Positions 43,669 through 54,352 of a DNA stretch of 64,000 nucleotides are shown here, in pieces. This DNA comes from Hyphococcus sp. (GTDB lineage Bacteria; Pseudomonadota; Alphaproteobacteria; Caulobacterales; Parvularculaceae). A program made the translations under genes and the position numbers. How positions within the stretch are numbered: the stretch's first letter is position 1; every line of letters starts with the position of its first letter. Below the pieces are notes generated by a model. That model saw only the letters and a list, made by a program, of their open reading frames with translations, made no database searches and was not told where the DNA came from. The stretch lies in assembly GCA_028284345.1 (NCBI GenBank), contig JANQRY010000006.1:496001-560000 (forward strand), written 5' to 3'.

Positions 43669-43743
43669 TGGCAGGCCCTAGGGGAATCGAACCCCTCTTT
43701 CCAGGTTGAAAACCTGGCGTCCTAACCGATAGACGAAGGGCCC
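43669..43743 (-). tRNA. tRNA-Glu (anticodon TTC)
   Basis: Minus-strand cloverleaf of 75 bases with encoded CCA. The acceptor GGGCCCT/AGGGCCT has one G-U pair at its end. The anticodon stem CCAGG/CCTGG holds loop TTTTCAA, anticodon TTC. The D-arm is GTCTATCGGTTAGGAC and the T-arm AGGGG-TTCGATT-CCCCT. It lies between the YbjN and recJ genes. Confidence 0.95.
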
Positions 43744-43830
43744 GCTCGGTGTCGCCGGATCGCGGCAGGCGCGCTGTATAAGCGAGCCGGACGGGCGATT
43801 GCAAGCCCGAAAAGCGGGACGAAACGGGGG

Positions 43831-45627
43831 CTACGCCGTCGCCGGGGCGGCGTCCTCAATCTGGAGCTGGCCAGCGTCGCCGCCGCGCCAGTCGTCGGGG
43901 CGAATTTTGCCCGCAACATGAAGCCGCTGGGCGCCGCGGATGACGGCGCCGAGCTTTTCGCCGTCGGCCCGAAATGCGATCGCGCGGACCTTTTCCCCCG
44001 ACGGATCTTCCATCGTGACCGCAAGATGATTTGCACCCACCAGTTTCACATGGGCCGGCCGCATATCTGCGAGCACGAAAACAGGCTCGGGATTTCCGAC
44101 GCCAAAGGGGCCCGCCTGGGCAACCATATCCGCGAAGGATTTCGACACCGCCCGCGCGCCGATCACCGCATCGGTCACAAATGTTCTGTTCGCGCGTGCG
44201 TGTTTTACGTCGTCAGCCAGCGCCCCGACAAGATAATCGCGCAATGCCGGAATCGACTCTTCGGAAACGGTCAGGCCGGCCGCCATGGCGTGTCCGCCGC
44301 CATTAACGAGCAAGCCTTTTTCCCTTGCGGCGGCAACGGCCGAACCAAGATCAACGCCGGTGATCGAACGGCCCGATCCCTTGCCGACGGCGCCCTCAAC
44401 GCCGATGACAATCGCCGGTCTGTCAAACTTCTCCTTGATGCGGCCTGCGACAATGCCGATGACGCCGGGGTGCCAACCGGCGCCGGCGACAACAATGATA
44501 TCGTCCTCACCCAGATTTTCGGTTTCAATTTTCTGAAGCGCCTCCTGCTGAACGGCGGCCTCAATCGCCTGTCGTTCCGCATTCAGAACATGCAGTTTGT
44601 CGGCAAGGGCGCGGGCGCGGGCCTTGTCCTCTGTCGTGAGCATTTCAAACGCCAGTCGCGCATGTCCGATGCGGCCGGCGGCGTTGATGCGCGGCCCCAA
44701 CAGGAACCCGAGATGGTAGGTCGATGCGCGCCCTTTTGCGCCGGCCCGCTCGCCGAGCGCCGCGAGGCCCACATTGCCGCCAGCCTCAAGGACTTTCAGT
44801 CCTTGCGAAACCATAGCCCGCGTCACGCCGGTCATTGGCATGACATCGCAAACGAGGCCCAGCGCCGCGAGGTCCAGAAGGCCCATCAAATCCGGCTCGG
44901 GCCGAGTCTTGAAAAACCCCGCCTCCCGCAAGCGACGATTCAGGGCGACGACCGCAAGATAAGCAACGCCGGCGGCGGAAAGCGTGTTTAGCCCGGAAAT
45001 GTCGTCCAGCCTGTTGGGATTGACGGTCGCATAGGCCGAGGCCGGCGGCGCGCCGCTCATCAGATGATGATCAAGGACAATGACTTCCGCGCCGTCCGCC
45101 GCAACCTCGCCAATGGCGTCATGCGCCGCCGCGCCGCAGTCAACGGTAACGATAATGTTCGCGCCGTCGTTCATCAGCGACCGGAACGCATCCGCCGTGG
45201 GGCCGTAGCCTTCGGTGATGCGGTCAGGCAAATAGACGGACAACCGAACCCCCAGCGCGGCGAAGTATCGATGCAGCAACGCCGCCGCCGTCGTTCCGTC
45301 CACGTCGTAATCGCCAAAGACGCCGATCGCCTCATTGTTCACGACGGCGTCGGCGAGACGTCCAACGCCGCGCTCCATGTCTTTCAGGACGTATGGATCA
45401 GGCAGAATATTTCGCAGCTTTGGTTCGAGATAAGATCCGGCGTCGTCCGGCGCGACGCCTCTGGCCGAAAGGATCCTTGCAAGCTGCGGGTCAAGGCCCG
45501 ACCGCTGCACCATCGTTGCAACGTCGCGAGGGTCCGCGGGCCGCAACGTCCATGCGCGCCCTGACGCCGCTCCCGAAATATCGGGCAGCGCCACATCGTC
45601 AAAAAATGCCGGTTCCGGATGCATCAT
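43831..45627 (-). CDS. recJ: Single-stranded-DNA-specific exonuclease RecJ
   Basis: The 598-residue protein carries the DHH-family motifs of RecJ: FGDYDVDGTTAAALL, VTVDCGAAAHDAI, VLDHHLMSG, LDLAALGLVCDVMPM, LGFLLGPRINAAGRIGHA and the DHHA1 motif GGGHAMAAG. The C-terminal OB fold ends at the stop. RecJ degrades single-stranded DNA 5'-to-3' in recombination and mismatch repair. ATGs at 45627 and 45624 are both possible starts; the ribosome binding site is crowded against them. glpX lies just upstream on the same strand, 20 bases away. Confidence 0.95.
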   Translation of the reverse strand: MMHPEPAFFDDVALPDISGAASGRAWTLRPADPRDVATMVQRSGLDPQLARILSARGVAPDDAGSYLEPKLRNILPDPYVLKDMERGVGRLADAVVNNEAIGVFGDYDVDGTTAAALLHRYFAALGVRLSVYLPDRITEGYGPTADAFRSLMNDGANIIVTVDCGAAAHDAIGEVAADGAEVIVLDHHLMSGAPPASAYATVNPNRLDDISGLNTLSAAGVAYLAVVALNRRLREAGFFKTRPEPDLMGLLDLAALGLVCDVMPMTGVTRAMVSQGLKVLEAGGNVGLAALGERAGAKGRASTYHLGFLLGPRINAAGRIGHARLAFEMLTTEDKARARALADKLHVLNAERQAIEAAVQQEALQKIETENLGEDDIIVVAGAGWHPGVIGIVAGRIKEKFDRPAIVIGVEGAVGKGSGRSITGVDLGSAVAAAREKGLLVNGGGHAMAAGLTVSEESIPALRDYLVGALADDVKHARANRTFVTDAVIGARAVSKSFADMVAQAGPFGVGNPEPVFVLADMRPAHVKLVGANHLAVTMEDPSGEKVRAIAFRADGEKLGAVIRGAQRLHVAGKIRPDDWRGGDAGQLQIEDAAPATA

Positions 45628-45646
45628 CTCCGGGAAGCGATGTCCT

Positions 45647-46606
45647 TCAACGCCGCGTCTGCGCTCTGATATAGCGAACCGTGCCGGTCTTCGACCGCAT
45701 CACGACCGTATGGGTGCTCACGTATCCGGGCTCCCATTTCACGCCATCGAGCATGGTGCCGTTGGTGACGCCGGTCGCCGCGAAAATGACGTCGCCCGAA
45801 GCGAGATCGGACAAGCTGTATTTGCGGTCAAGATCCTTGATGCCCGCCCGTTCGGCCCGGCCGCGTTCATCGTCGTTTCGAAAGACAAGACGCCCCTGCA
45901 TCTGGCCCCCGACGCATCGCAGCGCCGCCGCCGCCAGAACGCCTTCCGGCGCCCCGCCCTGTCCGACATACATATCGATGCCGGTCGACGCTTCCGTCGT
46001 ATGGAAGACGCCGGCGACGTCGCCGTCGGGGATCAGGAAGACGCGGGCGCCCATGCGCCGTGCGCCGGTGATGAGCGGTTCGTGCCGGTCGCGATCGAGA
46101 ATGCACAGCGTGATCTCGGACGCCGCGACGCCTTTATGTTTGGCCAGAGCGTCAATGTTATCTTCGATGGCGGCGTCGAGATCGATGACGCCATCAGGAT
46201 ATCCCGGCCCGCAGGCAATTTTGTCCATATAGACGTCCGGGGAATGCAACAGCGTCCCCCCCTGCGCCATGGCGACGACCGCGAGGGCGTTGGCCATGGC
46301 CTTCGCCGTCAGCGTGGTGCCTTCGAGGGGATCGAGGGCGATATCGATTTTCGGGCCCTGTCCGGTGCCCACCTTCTCGCCGATATAGAGCATCGGCGCT
46401 TCGTCGCGCTCGCCCTCCCCAATCACAACCGTGCCGTCCATCTCAAGCTTGTTAAAGGCCGTCCGCAACGCAGAGACCGCCGCCTCGTCGGCGCCCTCCT
46501 TGTCTCCGCGTCCGATCATCGTGGAGGCGGCGACGGCGGCCGCTTCCGTGCAGCGGCCGACCTCCATCGTCAGAACGCGGTCCAGATAAGTCTCTTCCGT
46601 GGCCAT
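45647..46606 (-). CDS. glpX: Class II fructose-1,6-bisphosphatase
   Basis: The 319-residue GlpX enzyme is preceded by GAGGAAAAG nine bases before its start. Metal and substrate motifs of the family are seen: GRGDKEGADEAAV, GEGERDEAPMLYIGE, DIALDPLEGTTLTAKAMANA and the TGVTNGTML segment near the C-terminus. It hydrolyses fructose-1,6-bisphosphate to fructose-6-phosphate in gluconeogenesis. The pairing glpX-recJ is found in many Alphaproteobacteria, often next to a homoserine dehydrogenase gene, which is absent here. Confidence 0.95.
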   Translation of the reverse strand: MATEETYLDRVLTMEVGRCTEAAAVAASTMIGRGDKEGADEAAVSALRTAFNKLEMDGTVVIGEGERDEAPMLYIGEKVGTGQGPKIDIALDPLEGTTLTAKAMANALAVVAMAQGGTLLHSPDVYMDKIACGPGYPDGVIDLDAAIEDNIDALAKHKGVAASEITLCILDRDRHEPLITGARRMGARVFLIPDGDVAGVFHTTEASTGIDMYVGQGGAPEGVLAAAALRCVGGQMQGRLVFRNDDERGRAERAGIKDLDRKYSLSDLASGDVIFAATGVTNGTMLDGVKWEPGYVSTHTVVMRSKTGTVRYIRAQTRR

Positions 46607-46626
46607 TATTCTTTTCCTCGCCGAAA

Positions 46627-47082
46627 TTACTTCTCGTCGCCGTCGGCAAGTTCGCGATCGCGCCGCCGTTCCCGGGCCGCCGCTGTTTTCGCTTCCTCAA
46701 TCGCCGTGGACAAATCCGTCGCCGCTTCGTTAATCGCGACGGCTTCGGAACCTGACGCCCCCGATTCAAGAATATCCGTCTCGACAGCCATTCCCAGCTT
46801 ATCGCGCTCGCCCTCGAGCCGCGCAACCTCATCGGCGACGCCCTTGTTCGGAATTTTCGACATTTTTGCGCCGCCGGCGGCGGTTTCGCCCAATTTTGGA
46901 AAACGCGGCTGCTCGTCGACGCGACGCTCCTCTATGCGCGTGACAATCGTTGGATTTGGCTCTTTTTCGTCAGCGATGCGCTCATATCGGATGATGCCGG
47001 GCGGCGCGAGCCTCGCCAGATCAACGCCGGCGCACCCCGCTGTCGCCAATACCATTCCGACGCCGCCTGCAAATTTCAGCAT
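46627..47082 (-). CDS. Predicted lipoprotein of unknown function
   Basis: The start at 47082 (MLKFAGGVGMVLATAGC) gives a compact lipoprotein signal with lipobox ATAGC; the ATG at 47112 adds ten residues of unlikely origin. After a charged linker, the C-terminal 80 residues are helical and Glu/Lys/Arg/Ala-rich (VARLEGERDKLGMAVETDIL), probably coiled-coil. I recognise no family. It lies 20 bases upstream of glpX and may be the first gene of that unit. Confidence 0.68.
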   Translation of the reverse strand: MLKFAGGVGMVLATAGCAGVDLARLAPPGIIRYERIADEKEPNPTIVTRIEERRVDEQPRFPKLGETAAGGAKMSKIPNKGVADEVARLEGERDKLGMAVETDILESGASGSEAVAINEAATDLSTAIEEAKTAAARERRRDRELADGDEK

Positions 47083-47173
47083 AATCGATTTTTGCACCCA
47101 TTCCGCCGACAATCTATAGTCCGCCCGCCATCGAGTTAAAGCTTAATTTGGCGTTTGACCGCAAGAAGGGATC

Positions 47174-49114
47174 ATGTCGAAATCCACCTCAAAAAAGCAA
47201 ACCGCCAAAAAGCGGGCGCCAGCCCGGAAGCGCGTCATGAAAGCCGCTCCGAAACCGGCCGAGGCCACATCGGCGAATGACGCGAAACCGGCGACGCAAG
47301 ACAACCAGAAAGCCGCGCCCGCTTCTATCTTTCAGGATTTCGACGCCCTCACCGAATATCTGACCGATGTTTCCGGCAAAAGCCGGGACGTCATCGCGGA
47401 TTTTTTCGCCAGCAATCCGGATCTGCGTCAGGCGACCGGACAACTCCCCGCAGACCCCCTGAATATCGGCGACGCCTTTCAGGAAATGATGAAGGGGCTC
47501 GCCGCCGATCCCGGCACCGTCATGCAACGACAGTTCAACCTGTGGGGCGACTACGCGAAATTAATGTCGATCATGTCCCGCCGCATGGCCGGCGAACCGG
47601 TCAAGCCGGCTATTGAACCCGACCATGGCGATCGCCGCTTCGCCCACGCGGCGTGGAACGAAAATCCCATGCTGGATTTTATCAAGCAGTCCTACCTGAT
47701 CGGCGGCAAATGGCTGGAAAAAACCGTTCATGAACTGGACGGCATGGACGAGCACGAAAAGGCGAAGGCCGAATTCTACACGCGCCAGTTTATTGACGCC
47801 TGCGCGCCGTCCAATTTCGCAATGCTCAATCCCGAAGTCATTGACGCAACCCTTGAAAGCAAGGGCGAAAACTTGCTCAAGGGTCTCAAAAATCTGATCG
47901 AGGATATTGACCGCGGCCATGGCAAGCTCGCGATCCGTCAAGCCGACCTTGAACACTTCAAACTCGGAGAAAATATCGCCACGACGCCGGGCAAGGTCGT
48001 CTTTCAAAATGAAATCATGCAGCTCATTCAATATGAGCCGACGACGGAAGATGCAGCGAAGACGCCCATGCTCATCCTGCCGCCATGGATCAACAAGTTT
48101 TATATACTGGATCTTCAGCCCTCGAACAGTTTTATCAGGTGGCTCGTCGATCAGGGCCGCACGGTATTCGTTGTCTCATGGGTCAATCCCGATCCGTCTC
48201 TCCGCGAAAAGAGTTTCGAAGATTACATCCGGCAGGGACTGTTCGAGGCGCTGGACGCCGTCATCATGGCCACGGGTGAGACCCGCGTCGACACAATCGG
48301 ATATTGCATCGGCGGCACGATGCTTTCGATGGCCATGGCCTATATGGCGCAGACCGGCGACGACCGCATCAATTCAGCGACGTTTTTCACCGCCCAGGCC
48401 GATTTCCAAGAGTCCGGCGATCTGCAACTGTTCGTCGACGACGCACAACTGGACGCCATCGAAAAACAGATGGACGCCGCCGGCGGCGTGCTTGAGGGCC
48501 GCGCTATGGCGACGACCTTCAACATGCTGCGATCGAACGACCTGATCTGGTCGTTCGTGATCGACAACTACATGAAGGGCAAGGATCCGGCGAAATTCGA
48601 TCTGCTTTTCTGGAATTCCGACGCAACCCGGATGCCGAAAAACGTGCATCTGTTCTATCTGCGTGAATTTTATCAACATAACCGGCTGGCGAAACGCGAA
48701 CTGAAAATGGACGGCGAGACGCTCGATCTCGGCGATGTCAGCGTGCCGGTTTTCATGCAGGCCGGGGAAACCGATCACATCGCGCCCCATAACTCCGTCT
48801 ACAGAACGGCGCGTCACTTCGCCTCCAAGGGCAATAAAAACGTGACTTACATGCTCGCGGGATCGGGCCATATCGCCGGGGTGGTCAACCATCCCGACAG
48901 AAACAAGTATCATCACTCCATCAATGCGTCGCTTCCGGAAACGCTCGACGCTTGGAAAGCCGGCGCGGAACGGTTTCCGGGTTCATGGTGGCCGCACTGG
49001 ATCGAATGGCTTGATCGCGTCAGCCCCGGGAAAGCAGAGGCGCGCCGCCCGGGCGACGGTAAACTGGGCGTTATCGAAGACGCGCCCGGAAGCTATGTAA
49101 AGGTGAAAGCGTAG
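47174..49114 (+). CDS. phaC: Class I poly(3-hydroxyalkanoate) synthase
   Basis: The 646-residue protein is preceded by AAGAAGGGATC. A Lys/Ala/Pro-rich N-terminal extension of about 50 residues leads into the PhaC N-terminal domain. The catalytic triad is Cys378 (GYCIGG lipase box), Asp534 (GETDHIAP) and His566 (GSGHIAGVVNHP). PWINKFYILDLQPSNSF and LVDQGRTVFVVSWVNPD are class I markers. It polymerises hydroxyacyl-CoA into storage granules. No phaA, phaB or phasin gene adjoins it. Confidence 0.95.
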   Translation: MSKSTSKKQTAKKRAPARKRVMKAAPKPAEATSANDAKPATQDNQKAAPASIFQDFDALTEYLTDVSGKSRDVIADFFASNPDLRQATGQLPADPLNIGDAFQEMMKGLAADPGTVMQRQFNLWGDYAKLMSIMSRRMAGEPVKPAIEPDHGDRRFAHAAWNENPMLDFIKQSYLIGGKWLEKTVHELDGMDEHEKAKAEFYTRQFIDACAPSNFAMLNPEVIDATLESKGENLLKGLKNLIEDIDRGHGKLAIRQADLEHFKLGENIATTPGKVVFQNEIMQLIQYEPTTEDAAKTPMLILPPWINKFYILDLQPSNSFIRWLVDQGRTVFVVSWVNPDPSLREKSFEDYIRQGLFEALDAVIMATGETRVDTIGYCIGGTMLSMAMAYMAQTGDDRINSATFFTAQADFQESGDLQLFVDDAQLDAIEKQMDAAGGVLEGRAMATTFNMLRSNDLIWSFVIDNYMKGKDPAKFDLLFWNSDATRMPKNVHLFYLREFYQHNRLAKRELKMDGETLDLGDVSVPVFMQAGETDHIAPHNSVYRTARHFASKGNKNVTYMLAGSGHIAGVVNHPDRNKYHHSINASLPETLDAWKAGAERFPGSWWPHWIEWLDRVSPGKAEARRPGDGKLGVIEDAPGSYVKVKA

Positions 49115-49120
49115 CAGGCC

Positions 49121-50626
<1,506 letters not shown>

Positions 50627-50762
50627 GAAGGCTCCGCTGCGCGGAGACTAACCTTGTGCGGGACGCCGGTCGACATGCCGCCGCAGCGCCGATGATTCCA
50701 CGCTGTTTACAGTTCATTAACCAATTCGAATCACCGTCTTCGGCAGATATCCGGGGTGGGCG

Positions 50763-50978
50763 ATGAGCAAGCTCGATGTAACGACGCAAGATTTGCTGCG
50801 GCGGCTGGGACCGACATCGCGGTCGCGCAGCGCCAAGGCCGACGCCCTGTTTCGGCGGCTGCGGCTCGAGCACGCCGATCAGATCGCGGACGCGCTCGCC
50901 CGCGCGCCGACAGCGATTATGCCGGGGGACCTTGGGCAAAAGGCGGAACAAAAAACCGCCGGTCAAAAACCTGAATAA
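50763..50978 (+). CDS. 71-residue conserved-looking hypothetical protein
   Basis: The start at 50763 follows a GGTGGG site. The product is basic and helical (TTQDLLRRLGPTSRSRSAKADALFRRLRLEHADQIADAL), with a Lys/Gln-rich tail. There is no membrane segment or Cys. It lies between divergent and convergent neighbours with a plausible ribosome binding site, which favours a real gene; I recognise no family. An alternative start four codons earlier is out of frame and unsupported. Confidence 0.5.
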   Translation: MSKLDVTTQDLLRRLGPTSRSRSAKADALFRRLRLEHADQIADALARAPTAIMPGDLGQKAEQKTAGQKPE

Positions 50979-50987
50979 AGCCGCGCG

Positions 50988-51332
50988 TTAAGACGTCTTT
51001 TCGGCGAGCTTAACGCCTTTTTCCTCAAGGAAACTGCGCAGCTCTCCGCTTTCGAACATCTCGCGCACGATATCGCAGCCGCCGACAAATTCGCCTTTCA
51101 CATAGAGCTGGGGAATGGTCGGCCAGTCCGAAAAGTCCTTGATCCCCTGACGCAGATCGTCGGACTCGAGGACGTTGGCGGAACTGAACTCTGCGCCGAG
51201 ATAATCGAGAATCTGAACGACGACAGAGGAAAACCCGCATTGCGGAAACTGGGGCGTTCCCTTCATGAACAGCATGACGGGATTGGCGCTCACTTTCGAT
51301 TGAATATCGGCAATCGCCGGATTCTCACTCAT
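50988..51332 (-). CDS. grxD: Monothiol glutaredoxin (CGFS type)
   Basis: The 114-residue protein has the CGFS active site at residues 32-35 (PQCGFSS) plus [34 protein letters not shown], the marks of Grx4-type monothiol glutaredoxins. These assemble with BolA to carry [2Fe-2S] clusters. In many Alphaproteobacteria grxD follows purL-bolA directly; here it is 36 kb away from the fused bolA. It stands alone, with a small gap to the upstream reductase-like gene. Confidence 0.95.
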   Translation of the reverse strand: MSENPAIADIQSKVSANPVMLFMKGTPQFPQCGFSSVVVQILDYLGAEFSSANVLESDDLRQGIKDFSDWPTIPQLYVKGEFVGGCDIVREMFESGELRSFLEEKGVKLAEKTS

Positions 51333-51361
51333 CGCATTCGTCTCCTTAGGGCTCCTGTGAG

Positions 51362-52231
51362 CTAGGCGCCGGGGGGCGCGGCGTCAAGGGCCCCAGCCAA
51401 TTCGCGCAAGCCCTCGGCCAAGGCTGTCGCCCCCAATAGGACATTGTCGCCGACAGGGGTCTTGTCGCGGTTGGCGCGCTTAATCTGCGCCGGCGTCAAG
51501 AGCGGGCGCAGCCCAATGGCGGCCGCGGCCCGCGCCGCCGCGCCCGCTATCGGAGCCGGCACAGGCAACAAAGCGCCCTTCCCGCCGGCGGCGTCGCGGA
51601 CCGCGCGATAGAGCTGGCCTTGCGTCACCGGCGTCGGGCCAGCGACGGCGACTGTGTCGGGCGCCGGCCCATCGGACGCCACCAGATCGGCGGCGGCTCT
51701 GGCGAGATCGCGGTAGAAGACAGGCTGCTGCAGGGCCCGGCTGTTGCCGATCATCGGCGTCAACGGCGCGCGGCGCATCGCGCGCATCAGGACGCTCAGA
51801 TTGCCGTCGCCGGGATAGCCGTAGATCATGGTCGGCCGCAGGATCGTCGCGGCGGGCGAAACAGCGCGCACCCGATCCTCAGCAGCGCGCAGGGCGGCGT
51901 AAACGGGCGCCTGCGGATCGATGGCGATATTGTTGCTCGAAAAAAAGACCAACCGTTTATCCGGCGCCAAGGCGGCGGCGCGTTCGGACGCCGTCAGGAT
52001 CGGGACAAAAACGGCGCCGTCGACATCGGCCAGCAAGGCGCGGCCGCGCGTCTCGTCGGCCATATCCCACCGAACCGCCCTTGCGCCAAGCGCGCTCAGC
52101 CGCGCGTCAACGCCGTCGCGCCGCGTGCGATAAGTTGCAACGACGTCACAACCGTCAGCGCGCAGCGCCCTGACGATTTCGAAACCGACCGCGCCGCCGG
52201 CGCCGGCGACGAGAACAACGCGCCGGCTCAC
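51362..52231 (-). CDS. Atypical NAD(P)-binding SDR/epimerase-like protein
   Basis: The 289-residue protein has an N-terminal Rossmann motif ([18 protein letters not shown]). The SDR-e/atypical pattern continues with [27 protein letters not shown]. No YxxxK pair is obvious, so catalytic competence as a dehydrogenase is doubtful; NmrA-like or UDP-sugar epimerase-like relatives are likely. The C-terminal region is Ala-rich. It shares the minus strand with the DUF2799 gene upstream, 33 bases apart. Function unknown. Confidence 0.75.
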   Translation of the reverse strand: MSRRVVLVAGAGGAVGFEIVRALRADGCDVVATYRTRRDGVDARLSALGARAVRWDMADETRGRALLADVDGAVFVPILTASERAAALAPDKRLVFFSSNNIAIDPQAPVYAALRAAEDRVRAVSPAATILRPTMIYGYPGDGNLSVLMRAMRRAPLTPMIGNSRALQQPVFYRDLARAAADLVASDGPAPDTVAVAGPTPVTQGQLYRAVRDAAGGKGALLPVPAPIAGAAARAAAAIGLRPLLTPAQIKRANRDKTPVGDNVLLGATALAEGLRELAGALDAAPPGA

Positions 52232-52264
52232 CGGAAAATACCGACGTCATCATGATGGCGCGAA

Positions 52265-52927
52265 CTAGTACTGGGCCTCGGTCGAACCCGATGCGCCGCG
52301 CCAGACGCCATGATAGGCAAGGTCGTCTTGATACGCGGCGAGATCCTGCTGCGCGCGTGCATGGTCGCGGTGCAGCGCCACAAGCGCCGTCTCGATATTG
52401 CCCTTCTCTTCCGAAAGCGTCTTAAGCTCGGCAAGCATTGTAAGGCGCTCATGGGCCGTATGCCCCGGCGAGACCAGGGCGACTTCCGTTTCGGCGATCT
52501 GGTGTTCGACATTGCGCAAGTCATACTGGGCCTGTCGTATCTGTCCACCGATTGAGGAAACCGTGCTTTGCAGGCCGTATAGCTGACGACCGGTTTCGTA
52601 GGCGGCGAGGAACGCGAGTTCGTCCGGCCCCGTGCATACGCCGTAATAGGCGCCGCCGCGCGTTCCGACCGAATAGCCGTTTGACGGCCTGCAATAGAGA
52701 TCGAGCCCTTCGCTGCGCCCGGCGGTGTAGGCCGCCATATCGACCGTGACGCCCGCTTTTTTGGCGCAGGCCTGACGCCGCCCGGAAACGGCGGAAACGG
52801 GATGACCCGCCGCCCCGTCTTCATAGCCGATCGCCCGCCAGTCGGCGGTCACGCATTCTTCTTTCGACATCGACGCGCAACCCGATGCGGCCAGTATGAC
52901 GGCGGCGCCCGCTGCAGTCTTCTTCAT
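52265..52927 (-). CDS. DUF2799 lipoprotein
   Basis: The 220-residue protein has a lipobox LAASGC and then the DUF2799 signature CVTADWRAIGYEDGAAGHP, with YTAGRSEGLDLYCRPSNGYSVGTRGGAYYGVC. A long coiled-coil segment (about residues 120-205) follows, rich in Gln/Glu/Ala. DUF2799 lipoproteins are common in Proteobacteria, with no assigned function. The upstream 130 bases hold no gene. Confidence 0.87.
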   Translation of the reverse strand: MKKTAAGAAVILAASGCASMSKEECVTADWRAIGYEDGAAGHPVSAVSGRRQACAKKAGVTVDMAAYTAGRSEGLDLYCRPSNGYSVGTRGGAYYGVCTGPDELAFLAAYETGRQLYGLQSTVSSIGGQIRQAQYDLRNVEHQIAETEVALVSPGHTAHERLTMLAELKTLSEEKGNIETALVALHRDHARAQQDLAAYQDDLAYHGVWRGASGSTEAQY

Positions 52928-53059
52928 GGAGTCCTCCCCGACTTTCCCGTCCTTCGTTGTCGCGAGGATCGGTAAAAGCGGGGTTACGCCGCCTCGGCGT
53001 TTTCTAGCTATCGGCGCCGGCTGAACCGCACCATTTCGGCACAGGCCGAACGCGGCGAC

Positions 53060-54202
53060 TTAAACGCGTTGCGGCCGCGAAAAGCTTCTGTTGCGCCAGG
53101 TTGATTTCACCCTGTTCCAAATCAGGGCGGCGCCGTCCTCAAGAACGGCGATCGCGCCGAAGGCGTTAAAGGGATAATAGCGCAAGGCGACAATCTCATG
53201 CGCTGACGATGTCCAGCGCCGGGTCCATTCCGCCTCTTTGCCGCAAAACTCAAAATGGGTCAGCCCTTCGTCTACCGCGTATTTGACCAAATCCATTAAC
53301 AACAACTCGCCCGGTGAGAATTTCGCAAACCGTTCGTCATAACCGATTTTTATCGACCAGAACCGGTCGTCGAACACCGCCGCGATCTGCGCCGCCGCGA
53401 CGGTGTCCCCAACATCGAGAAAACAAAACCGCACCATGCCGCGCTGCGCCGCCATGGTGCAGAACCGTTCGATAAATTCCGCCTGAACCCTGTCATAGGC
53501 GAGCGCGGTGCGCATTTTACCCTTCCAGCTATTTTTTTCGACCGCAATAAATTGATCGAGAAGCGCGCGAACGTCGCTCTGTGTCGGGATGACGACCCGT
53601 GTCTTGACGGCGCCGACTTTAGACGCCGTGCGCCGGTAGCGCTTCAACTTTCCGCGTCTTTTCTTACTGATCGCTTTCTCTGGATAGGCCGAGCCATTGG
53701 CCAGCGCCAGGAACGGCATGGCGCGCATCGGCAGACGGCGTTTTACGACGACGCCCTTTCCTTTCGCGAGGCTCTCAATGCACTCCGTCAGCAATGCGTT
53801 TTTCGGAAAATGACCAAAATCAAGCGGCCGGGATATTCTCAGCAGCGCCTTTACGAGAGACGTCACGACTGCGCCGTCCGTATGCATGACATCAACGGTT
53901 TCGCCCGTGTCGATAGAGCCGACAAGGCGGTAGCGGCGCGCGAGACCCGCGGTTCGATAGATCGGCGCAAGCGCAAGCGGGCGGTCCTTTGCGCCGACAT
54001 AATAAACGGAAGCCTCTTGGTCCGGCGCATAGACCTCGACCGCCGATTGCAGCCATTCCCAGCTATGCATCACGGTTTGCCCGCGCCCGCGAAACGCATC
54101 GAGAATTTCATGGGAAAGCGCCGATAGAGGCGCGATATGGACCGCCGTCCCTGCCGCACGGGGCTCGGATGCAATGTCGTCGTCGGTTGTTTCGCGGTTC
54201 AT
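53060..54202 (-). CDS. FemAB/CelD-like GNAT acyltransferase
   Basis: The 380-residue protein fits the Acetyltransf_6 (BioF2-like) family. A central KKRRGKLKRYRRTASKVGAVKTRVV segment precedes RFCFLDVGDTVAAAQIAAVFDDRFWSIKIGYDERFAKFSPGELLLMDLVKYA, which is the GNAT-like core. Family members transfer acyl or aminoacyl groups in envelope polysaccharide or peptide assembly. It is divergent from the hydroxyacid oxidase gene. The substrate is unknown. Confidence 0.83.
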   Translation of the reverse strand: MNRETTDDDIASEPRAAGTAVHIAPLSALSHEILDAFRGRGQTVMHSWEWLQSAVEVYAPDQEASVYYVGAKDRPLALAPIYRTAGLARRYRLVGSIDTGETVDVMHTDGAVVTSLVKALLRISRPLDFGHFPKNALLTECIESLAKGKGVVVKRRLPMRAMPFLALANGSAYPEKAISKKRRGKLKRYRRTASKVGAVKTRVVIPTQSDVRALLDQFIAVEKNSWKGKMRTALAYDRVQAEFIERFCTMAAQRGMVRFCFLDVGDTVAAAQIAAVFDDRFWSIKIGYDERFAKFSPGELLLMDLVKYAVDEGLTHFEFCGKEAEWTRRWTSSAHEIVALRYYPFNAFGAIAVLEDGAALIWNRVKSTWRNRSFSRPQRV

Positions 54203-54352
54203 TTCGTACGCATACTTTTCTTAGCCGCCAAGGCGACGACATCGCGACAATCATATGAATAAATCAGTACAGTGCAATCGGTCATGGGGACCGACGGCGA
54301 CGGGTAATTCACAGGCTTGCAAAGCACGCGATTCCCGCGCAGATCACATCTC

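Noticed and set aside
43918-44991. Plus-strand open frame of 357 codons
   Set aside because: It is antisense to recJ, whose motifs are all present on the minus strand.
45710-47119. Plus-strand open frame of 469 codons
   Set aside because: It lies antisense to glpX and the lipoprotein gene, with Arg/Ser-rich composition typical of a shadow frame in GC-rich DNA.
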